DNA of 64,000 bases from Halomicrobium salinisoli (GTDB lineage: Archaea > Halobacteriota > Halobacteria > Halobacteriales > Haloarculaceae): NCBI RefSeq assembly GCF_020405185.1, contig NZ_CP084463.1, positions 124,001 to 188,000 of the forward strand, read 5' to 3'. The translations under genes and the position numbers were made by a program. The notes beneath the pieces are model-generated. The model made no database searches, was not told where the DNA came from, and worked only from the letters and a program-made list of their open reading frames with translations. This document shows positions 38,019 through 46,433 of this stretch, piece after piece (the stretch's first letter is position 1; each line of letters begins with the position of its first letter).

Positions 38019-39869
38019 CTAGTCCGACGAGGCGGCCGGCAGCGGCTCCTGGGCCTCGACCAGCAGCTCCTCGGGCACGGTGTCGACGGGCTCGTTCTCC
38101 AGCAGGACGTCGATGGGCAGCGTCGGCGCGCCGTCGACGAGGTTCTCCATGAGGACGAGCCGTTCCCGGGCGCGGGACATGCCGACGTAGAAGACCCGCC
38201 GCTCGTTGTCGGTCAGCGTCGGGACGGGGTCGGTGTGCTTGGTGAACTCGCCGTCGCCGGGGATCGGCACGTCCTCCTGGTCGATGGTCGCGGCCATCTG
38301 CTCGACGACCTTCTCGGTGAGGTCGGTGCCGACGAACACGTGGTCGGCCTCGCGACCCTTGGCGGAGTGGATCGTGCCCAGGCGGACCTGGTCGGCGGCC
38401 ATGCCGCGGTACTCGCCGCGGAAGTACGCCTCCACGGAGCGCTCCTGGAAGTTGGTCACCTTCCGGAGCATGTCGGCGGCCGAGCGCGGGTCCGGCGCGA
38501 AGGGCGCGTGGTCGCGGACGACGTCGGGGTCGATCTCGATCTCCGCGAGGTCCTCCTCCTCGGCCTCGTCGGCGATGTCGTCGAGCTCGTCGAACAGGTC
38601 GTCGCGCTCGCCGGTGCCGAACGCGGAGTCCATCAGCATGTCCGCCAGGCGCCGGGCCTCGAGGACGGTCATCGGCTCGTCTTCGTCCATGGCCTCGATG
38701 CCGCTGACGTACTCGCGCAGGCGGTCGGTCCACATCCGCTGGTCGGTCAGGCAGGTGAAGGGGATCCCCTGGCCGATGAACTCGTCCATGAACTGGAACA
38801 TCTGGTAGCGGGCGCGAAAGAGCACCATGACGGTCCCCTCGTCGTCCTCGACCGTGCGGCGGATCTCCCGCACCAGGTCGAGCATCGAGGGGTTGGTCAT
38901 GGGCAGGACCTCGCCGCCCTCCTTGCGCGGGTTGAGGTCCTTCTCCTGGCGCTTCTCGATGTGTCGGACCTCCCTGTTGACGACGTTCAGGATCGAGGAG
39001 GGCAGCCGGTAGGAGTTGGGGAGGATCTCGTCGACGTCGACGTCCTCGTCCAGCAGGAGGTCCGGATCGGCGCCCTGCCAGGCGTAGACGACCTGGTCGT
39101 CGTCGCCGGCGATGAGGATCCGCTCCATGTGGGGCTTCCACTCGTCGTAGACCTCGTACTGCAGGGTCGTGATGTCCTGGAACTCGTCGATGACGAGGTA
39201 GTCGACGCTGGGGAGCAGCGAGCGCTGCTCGACCCGCTCTAGCATGTCGGCGAACCCGGTCAGGTCGTGCTCGCCCTTGTAGGAGCGCCAGGCGCGGATG
39301 GCCTCGGGCACGTCCAGGCGGTCGTCGTCGCTGGGCCAGGTCGGCGTGTACTTGTTGCCCGTCTGGGCGTTGTCGTCGATCTCCGGCGGCAGCCGGACCT
39401 CCTCTTCGTCCCACTGGAAGGGGACGTCGTACCAGTCGGCGACGTCGCGGCCGGTCCGCTGGAGCCACTGGCTCGTCGCGATGACCTTGTTCCCGAGCGT
39501 CGTCGAGCGCGCGGAGCGCCGACGGGATCCCTCGTACTCGTCCTCGAACTCCAGACCGAACTCCTCGCAGAACTCCTCCTTGTCGGACTCGCCGACGACG
39601 TCGCCCCGAGAGAGATTCAGCAGTTCGTACGCCTTCGCGTGCATCGTGCAGACGTTCCCCTTCAGCGAGCGGGGGTTCATGTCGAGGCGCTCGGCCAGCC
39701 GCTCGCGGATCTCCGCGGCGGCGGCGCGCGTGTAGGAGACGACCAGCACGTCCCGGACCGCGACGTCCTCCTCTGTCAGTAGCTCCTCGACGCGGTCGAG
39801 CAGCGCCGTGGTCTTCCCGCTCCCCGGCCCACCGAAAAGCCGGACCACCTGTGGGCTCGTGTCAGCCAT
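38019..39869 (-). CDS. UvrD/Rep-type ATP-dependent DNA helicase
   Basis: 616 residues from the ATG at 39869, MADTSPQVVRLFGGPGSGKTTAL (Walker A). Superfamily I motifs follow: motif Ia VSYTRAAAAEIRERL, motif II YLVIDEFQDIT, motif III AGDDDQVVYAWQGAD, motif V GTIHSAKGREADHV and motif VI YVGMSRARERLVL. In haloarchaea such single-subunit helicases are assumed to work in repair or replication restart. The frame extends eight codons upstream to 39893 but MADTSP is the conserved start. Confidence 0.92.
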   Translation of the reverse strand: MADTSPQVVRLFGGPGSGKTTALLDRVEELLTEEDVAVRDVLVVSYTRAAAAEIRERLAERLDMNPRSLKGNVCTMHAKAYELLNLSRGDVVGESDKEEFCEEFGLEFEDEYEGSRRRSARSTTLGNKVIATSQWLQRTGRDVADWYDVPFQWDEEEVRLPPEIDDNAQTGNKYTPTWPSDDDRLDVPEAIRAWRSYKGEHDLTGFADMLERVEQRSLLPSVDYLVIDEFQDITTLQYEVYDEWKPHMERILIAGDDDQVVYAWQGADPDLLLDEDVDVDEILPNSYRLPSSILNVVNREVRHIEKRQEKDLNPRKEGGEVLPMTNPSMLDLVREIRRTVEDDEGTVMVLFRARYQMFQFMDEFIGQGIPFTCLTDQRMWTDRLREYVSGIEAMDEDEPMTVLEARRLADMLMDSAFGTGERDDLFDELDDIADEAEEEDLAEIEIDPDVVRDHAPFAPDPRSAADMLRKVTNFQERSVEAYFRGEYRGMAADQVRLGTIHSAKGREADHVFVGTDLTEKVVEQMAATIDQEDVPIPGDGEFTKHTDPVPTLTDNERRVFYVGMSRARERLVLMENLVDGAPTLPIDVLLENEPVDTVPEELLVEAQEPLPAASSD

Positions 39870-40065
39870 TGGGCATCTAGACGAGCTACTCACTCATAAA
39901 CGACGTGCTTTGGGGGCCGGCTCGGCGAAACGCGGTCACCCCTGGGATTCGGTACCGTGACGCTCGCCGCTCGAGGTCGGTCTTTTCGGCCACGCTGCTC
40001 GCGTGTCGTTCGCTTCGCTCACTCCCGCTCGCTATCCGAGGTTCCTCACTCCGTTCGGAACCTCG

Positions 40066-40374
40066 CTACCGATACAGCGAGACGTACAGCATGCTGAACC
40101 CGACGATGTAGGGGATGGTCTCGGCCAGCTGGAAGAACGTGCGGACCATGGCCGTCGTCTCGCCGGCGCTGAGCTGCGTGACGAGGCTGGAGACGGCCAC
40201 GGCCATGCTGATGAAGGCGAAGCCGATGAAGGCGTACTGCAGCCGCTCGGAGGGGCGTTTGCGGTAGGCCTGGAAGCTGATGAGCGTGATTCCAAGCGTC
40301 AGGCCGAACACGGCCATCCGCATCAACACGAGTACCCCCCGGGCGAGCGCGACGCCGTCCACCATCGCTTGCAT
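40066..40374 (-). CDS. small three-helix membrane protein
   Basis: 102 residues, MQAMVDGVALARGVLVLMRM, with three hydrophobic helices (GVLVLMRMAVFGLTLGITLISF; YAFIGFAFISMAVAVSSLV; IPYIVGFSMLYVSL). It follows a helix-turn-helix gene on the same strand by 21 bases, so the pair are probably co-transcribed, a common haloarchaeal pairing (winged-helix plus DUF7521-like membrane protein, name from memory). Confidence 0.65.
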   Translation of the reverse strand: MQAMVDGVALARGVLVLMRMAVFGLTLGITLISFQAYRKRPSERLQYAFIGFAFISMAVAVSSLVTQLSAGETTAMVRTFFQLAETIPYIVGFSMLYVSLYR

Positions 40375-40395
40375 AGGTGTGATCGGACTACTAAA

Positions 40396-40746
40396 CTACT
40401 CGGGGTTCAGTTCGTCCCACAGCTGGCTGAAACGGTCTGGGAGGTTCTCCTCGCGGTAGATCCGGACCCGGTACTGGTCCTCCTCCAGTGAGATGACCGT
40501 CGACTCGAAGTTCGACTCGTAGACCTTGTAGTGGTTGCCGTCCTCGGCCACGAGGGTCCGGTCGGTCACGAGGTCGTACTCGTCGAGCATCTCTATGCGC
40601 CGGTACACCGTGGGGAGAGACAGGTCGCACTCCTCGGCGAGCTCCTTGGCCGACTTGGGGTCGCGGCTGATCGCGGCCAGCACTCGCCGGGCGTGCTGGT
40701 CCCCGATCGTGTCGAGAATCTCCTCGATGCTCTGCTCGTCGTCCAC
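40396..40746 (-). CDS. ArsR-like winged-helix transcription regulator
   Basis: 116 residues. The helix-turn-helix is DQHARRVLAAISRDPKSAKELAEECDLSLPTVYRRIEMLDEYDLV, followed by a C-terminal dimerisation part with IYREENLPDRFSQLWDEL. It is the first gene of a two-gene unit with a membrane protein. Confidence 0.82.
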   Translation of the reverse strand: MDDEQSIEEILDTIGDQHARRVLAAISRDPKSAKELAEECDLSLPTVYRRIEMLDEYDLVTDRTLVAEDGNHYKVYESNFESTVISLEEDQYRVRIYREENLPDRFSQLWDELNPE

Positions 40747-40985
40747 TATCCGGTGGTTTGCCTCCCGTCACATAAGCGTTTTCGAGCGCGAACCGACACG
40801 TCCGGAACCGGTCGTGCCGACGAGGCGACCAGTCGTCTCCCAATCGTCGGCGACCGTCTCGTCTCGGCCGGCGCTCCGCTCACGGGCCCGAACTGAATCC
40901 GGTCGTACAGGCGCTTTGACTGCTGCTACCGGCCTTCCGGAGGTTCTCGAGCCGGGGCTTTTTCACGCCGAGAAAACGCTGACTG

Positions 40986-40992
40986 GTTTATA
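40986..40992 (+). promoter_or_regulatory. TATA box of the PadR-like gene
   Basis: Good TATA box tttatat at 40986-40992, 52 bases upstream of the ATG at 41044, so this transcript would carry a short 5' leader. Confidence 0.4.
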
Positions 40993-41043
40993 TGATACCT
41001 GCGGTCATAGGCTTCACTGCGGATCGACTCCAGGTGAATACGA

Positions 41044-41529
41044 ATGTCCGGGGATCAACTCCGCCGCATGACGGTGGGCGAAACGGTGGGCACAGGAACC
41101 GACGAGCGATCGTCGTCTCTCGTCGGTAACGACCACGAGACGCCCGACAGCGGCGGGTCCGCACTGACCGACGTGCTGTCCTCGGTCGACGACCCTCGCG
41201 ACGGAGACGTCACCGTCGACGAGGGGCTCGTCACGGAGAGCCTGGACGAGATCCTCATCGCGATGATCGCGTCGTCGGCCGAGGAGACGCACGGCACCGG
41301 ACTGATGGACGAACTGGATCGTCTGTTCGACATCCAGCTGAGTCCGGGAACAGTCTACCCCCGGCTGCACGAGCTCGAATCCGAGGACCTCCTCGAGATG
41401 CACGAGCTCGTCCAGACGAAGCAGTACTCGATCGACGACCCCTCGAGTGCGCGCGACCGGGTCGAGCGAGCGGTGCAACAGCACCTCGCTATCGGGCTGT
41501 TCCTGCAGGCGTCGCTCGACGCACTCTAA
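41044..41529 (+). CDS. PadR-like winged-helix regulator
   Basis: 161 residues. A disordered acidic N-terminus (about 65 residues) precedes a PadR-type helix-turn-helix: SLDEILIAMIASSAEETHGTGLMDELDRLFDIQLSPGTVYPRLHELESEDLLEMHELVQTKQYSIDD. The GTVYPRLHELE helix is diagnostic. Target genes cannot be read, but a C-rich repeated segment directly follows the stop. Confidence 0.82.
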   Translation: MSGDQLRRMTVGETVGTGTDERSSSLVGNDHETPDSGGSALTDVLSSVDDPRDGDVTVDEGLVTESLDEILIAMIASSAEETHGTGLMDELDRLFDIQLSPGTVYPRLHELESEDLLEMHELVQTKQYSIDDPSSARDRVERAVQQHLAIGLFLQASLDAL

Positions 41530-41640
41530 CCCCCCATTCACCCCCCACTTTCGATCGACCCCCATTCCGGTCCGACCCCCCATTTCGGACCACCCCCATT
41601 CAGGACCATCCCCCCCATTCTGGTCCAACCCCTTTCCTGT
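41530..41640. repeat. C-run repeat with ATT spacers
   Basis: Seven runs of 4-7 C at a spacing of about 17-19 bases, six of them followed by att or act and a ggtcc/ggacc-like word (e.g. cccccattccggtccg, ccccccatttcggacc, cccccattcaggacc, cccccccattctggtcc). The complementary strand has G runs. No gene is seen from 41530 to 41838. Confidence 0.6.
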
Positions 41641-41838
41641 GGACGCCACACTGGCCGTCAGCGCTGGGTCCGGACCCAGCAGAGGAGTCGACGGTCCCGA
41701 CGACCGAGGATACACTGTCGGACGCGCGGTCTCCGGAGAGAACCGCTGCGTGCGTCCTGATCGCCCGTTACGGCTGTCGCTTCCGATCCGAACGAGCACT
41801 CGAAAAACGTCGGAGAACCGCGTTCGCCGTCGGCTCAG

Positions 41839-42018
41839 CTATCGTCCCGGCATCCAGCCGCACACCGAGCACTCCGTCGCACCCTCGTCGTGGAGCCCGC
41901 CACAGTCCGGACACTGCTTCTTGTTATAGCTCTCCTCCCAGCCGGGGGATTCGACGTTGTGGCCGCGTTGGGACAGGAATTCATCGATCATGTCGTCGGT
42001 ACTCGGTGCGGAGGCCAT
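41839..42018 (-). CDS. small zinc-finger protein (HVO_0416-like)
   Basis: 59 residues from the ATG at 42018, MASAPSTDDMIDEFLSQRGH. Two CPDCGG and CSVCGW knuckles form a zinc ribbon near the C-terminus (KKQCPDCGGLHDEGATECSVCGW). Haloarchaea encode many such micro-proteins; the family name is recalled. An alternative start at 42027 would add MAC. Confidence 0.75.
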   Translation of the reverse strand: MASAPSTDDMIDEFLSQRGHNVESPGWEESYNKKQCPDCGGLHDEGATECSVCGWMPGR

Positions 42019-42826
42019 ACATGCCATGGTATACCACACCAGCGTAAATGTCTGTTGGTAGAGGCCAATGGTACCACGTAACACTCGAGACCGCGTCGCC
42101 ACTCCGTGACTGTTCCTGACACTCCGACGCGGCTACCGCTATCGGCTCACTGATCCGATCGTCACGGCGTCGTGACTATCGAGCGTGAAAACGGAAAGTG
42201 GGTGGTGGGTGGGGTGGGTGGGAAGGGGGGATCGGCACCAGGAATGGTGCCGTGCCAGTTTCTGAGGGGTCGCGGATAATAAAGGCATCGCCGATGTTCT
42301 CTTTGTTGATAATTGGATGCTGGTTCAGTCGCATCTCCGCCCGCGATGTGGCACCGTGCCCCCTGCGCGTGACCGGCAGGATCCTATTTCCCGCAGACGA
42401 CGCGAGAACGGCGCGAGCCACACGAATCTCCCGCGCTACTGCTCCCCAGAAGAGTGAGTACGGGTATCCTCGTAAACGAAGCGAGCGAGTGTTCGGGAGA
42501 GCGGCGCTCTCACGGCGGATCTGAACCGCGAGGACTCCCTGCGGTCGTCCTCTGGGCTCAAATCCGCCTTGTCCATTTGCCGCTCACGAGTTGTTCGCGG
42601 CAAAGTGGGTCCGGGCGGATTTGAACCTCGGTCGGAGCAAAGCTCCTCCCTGCTTCAAATCCGCCGACCGCCTTCACACACGCGGCGCTCGAAAGCGAGC
42701 GCCGCGAGAGTAGCAGTGGGTCCGGGCGGATTTGAACCGGAACCAGACGTGCTCGCTTCGCTACGCGCGACTGGTGGGGTTCAAATCCGCGAGACCATTT
42801 GCTCCTCACGTTCGTTCGTCGCAAAA
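42019..42826. other. 808-base gene-free stretch with G-rich and palindromic DNA
   Basis: No supported gene. It holds a G-quadruplex-like run (42200-42230: runs of three or more G separated by single T or A), immediately followed by a perfect hairpin with GGAA loop (42234-42251), AT-rich stretches (ataataaagg, gataattgg near 42280-42310), and the tRNA-Val palindromic array (42515-42790). Confidence 0.55.
42515..42790. repeat. palindromic array built from tRNA-Val T-arms
   Basis: Three inverted repeats (about 42515-42568, 42614-42665, 42725-42790). Each opens with ggcggatttgaacc or a close variant (the tRNA-Val 3'-end sequence) and closes with ttcaaatccgcc-like complement, around GC-rich palindromic loops including gtgctcgcttcgctacgcg. 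The design is the same as the tRNA-Lys array, but built from a different tRNA. Confidence 0.7.
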
Positions 42827-42899
42827 TGGGTCCGGGCGGATTTGAACCGCCGACTACTTCCTTGTAAGGGAAGTGTCATAACCACTAGACCACAGACCC
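42827..42899 (-). tRNA. tRNA-Val (TAC)
   Basis: 73 bases, acceptor GGGTCTG/CGGACCC, anticodon loop cttacaa (TAC) within ttcc...ggaa, T-arm gcggttcaaatccgc. Discriminator A. Its 3' half is copied in the array downstream. Confidence 0.96.
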
Positions 42900-42984
42900 G
42901 CTACCGGAAGCAAATCGGCGGGGAGGAATAACGCTTTCTCTCTGGGGCGGAACGCTTACGCCGTCGACCTGCGATTACTCGCCC

Positions 42985-43479
42985 ATGGTACGGCGGTCGA
43001 CGGCGGCTTTCGCGGTGGTGGTAGCGGTGATCGCGGTCGTCGCGCTCCTCCTGCAGACGGGGCTGTGGATCAGCCTGCTCCCCGTCGGCGAGTACGACGA
43101 GACGACAGTGACCGTCGTCGACGGCGACGACGAGCAGCTGGGGGCCGTCGAGGCCCGCGTCGCGGACTCGACGACCAAGCGACTCGTCGGGCTCAGCCGG
43201 ACGGACGCGCTCGGCCCGGACGATGGGATGCTGTTCGTCCACGGCGAGGCGGAGCGCCACGCCTACGTCATGCGGGAGATGGACTTCCCGCTGGACATCG
43301 TCTTCGTGGCGGCCAACGGCACGATCACCGAGATCCACCACGCGTCGGTCCCGTCCGGGGACGGGGACCTGCGAGAGTATCCCGGTCACGGGAAGTACGT
43401 CCTCGAGGTCCAGCGGGGCTGGACAAACCGAACGGACACCGCGGTCGGCGACCGCGTGCGGTCGCCCGTTATGGAGTGA
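42985..43479 (+). CDS. DUF192 family exported protein
   Basis: 164 residues with an N-terminal membrane anchor (AAFAVVVAVIAVVALLLQTGLW). The DUF192 core is VEARVADSTTKRLVGLSRTDALGPDDGMLFVHGEAERHAYVMREMDFPLDIVFVAANGTITEIHHASVP, including the PDDGMLF and MREMDFPLDIVF motifs. The function of DUF192 proteins is unknown. It may act at the outer face of the membrane. Confidence 0.88.
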   Translation: MVRRSTAAFAVVVAVIAVVALLLQTGLWISLLPVGEYDETTVTVVDGDDEQLGAVEARVADSTTKRLVGLSRTDALGPDDGMLFVHGEAERHAYVMREMDFPLDIVFVAANGTITEIHHASVPSGDGDLREYPGHGKYVLEVQRGWTNRTDTAVGDRVRSPVME

Positions 43480-43578
43480 CGCACGGGCACCGCTCCCCGA
43501 GGCCGGACCCGAACGCGGCCGTGGGGCTCGGTAGCACGGGGACGACGGCCTTTTGGCCGGCGCGCCCCTGACACGTTC

Positions 43579-45537
<1,959 letters not shown>

Positions 45538-45572
45538 CGTGAGGTTCCGAGCGATAGCGAGGAATCTCATAC

Positions 45573-45655
45573 GGGCGAGCGGGAGTGACAACAGGAGCGA
45601 CACGCGAGCCCTCGGAAACACGAGCGGGAGTGAGCGGAGCGAACGACACGCGAGC
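45573..45655. repeat. dispersed GC-palindromic repeat
   Basis: Two tandem, related copies (45573-45606 and 45621-45655, the second cgagcgggagtgagcggagc then gaacgacacgcgagc). 45621-45655 is the reverse complement of 39997-40031 with one difference, and the word atacgggcgagcggga also occurs at 15264-15279. No coding role. Confidence 0.5.
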
Positions 45656-45731
45656 CGCGAGGTCCGCGTACAACACCGTCCTGTGCTACCGCACAACAAT
45701 CATTATTATCAATGCAGTTCAACGTCGGGAC

Positions 45732-46157
45732 GTGCCAGTGACGCAGCTGGCGAGCGCGCTCGTCATGGGCGCGCTCGTCGCGGTCGTGGTGGCCGCGGTG
45801 GTCCGCGGCCGGCGGTGGCGGCAGTACGCTCCGCGACCGGACGAGGACGTCGAGGCGCGTCCGCTCCCCGCCGGGGCGTCCGACGACCCCGTCGGGCTCT
45901 GGGTCGCGGCGTTCGTCGTGGCCGCGCTCGGCGCGATGGTCGGCGCCGTCGCGCTCGTCTCGACGCCGGACCTCGGGCTCACGTCCGGCCCCGTCCTGAT
46001 CGGCGCGGCCGGTATCGTCTCGCTGTACCTCCTCAGCGGCGTGTACTTCCTCGCGCGGGAGCGGGGCCACCCGAACTCGCTGGCCGTCGCGGAGACGGCG
46101 ACCGTCGTCGGCGCGCTCTTCCTCGCCGCCGTCGCTTTCCAGCTGATCGGCGCGTGA
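45732..46157 (+). CDS. membrane protein next to cytochrome oxidase genes
   Basis: 141 residues from the GTG at 45732, VPVTQLASALVMGALVAVVVAAVV, with further helices (LWVAAFVVAALGAMVGAVAL; VLIGAAGIVSLYLLSGVYFL; VVGALFLAAVAFQL). The AT-rich attattatcaa (45708-45718) is a good TATA element. It converges with the cytochrome oxidase operon and may be an assembly or accessory protein, but this rests only on position. Confidence 0.65.
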   Translation: MPVTQLASALVMGALVAVVVAAVVRGRRWRQYAPRPDEDVEARPLPAGASDDPVGLWVAAFVVAALGAMVGAVALVSTPDLGLTSGPVLIGAAGIVSLYLLSGVYFLARERGHPNSLAVAETATVVGALFLAAVAFQLIGA

Positions 46158-46161
46158 TCCG

Positions 46162-46431
46162 TCAGGTGATCGAGTAGGCCGCGGCGGCGGTCAGCGCAAG
46201 CGCGACGACCAGGCCGCCGGCGGCCAGGTACGACACCGCCCGCGGCTCCCAGCGGAGGTGCTGGTAGTAGCCGGCCACCAGCAGCGCCTTGGCCGCCGAG
46301 AGGACCACGATGATCCAGACGGCCAGCCAGTAGCTGGACTCCAGCAGGCCTGCGAACTCCACTCCGACCTGGACGGTCGCCAGGACGAACAGGACGCCGA
46401 AGATCGCCGTGTACAGTCTTGCGTGGCTCAT
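46162..46431 (-). CDS. cytochrome oxidase subunit IV-like protein
   Basis: 89 residues, MSHARLYTAIFGVLFVLATVQVG, with three membrane helices, and the family pattern LAVWIIVVLSAAKALLVAGYYQHLRWE, which is characteristic of prokaryotic COX4. It is the third gene of the coxB-coxAC-cox4 operon and lies 2 bases after the I/III gene. Confidence 0.82.
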   Translation of the reverse strand: MSHARLYTAIFGVLFVLATVQVGVEFAGLLESSYWLAVWIIVVLSAAKALLVAGYYQHLRWEPRAVSYLAAGGLVVALALTAAAAYSIT

Positions 46432-46433
46432 GG

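Noticed and set aside
42198..42524. Short plus-strand frame in the tRNA-Val upstream gap
   Set aside because: Begins in the G-run, has Arg-rich composition, and overlaps repeats and hairpins.
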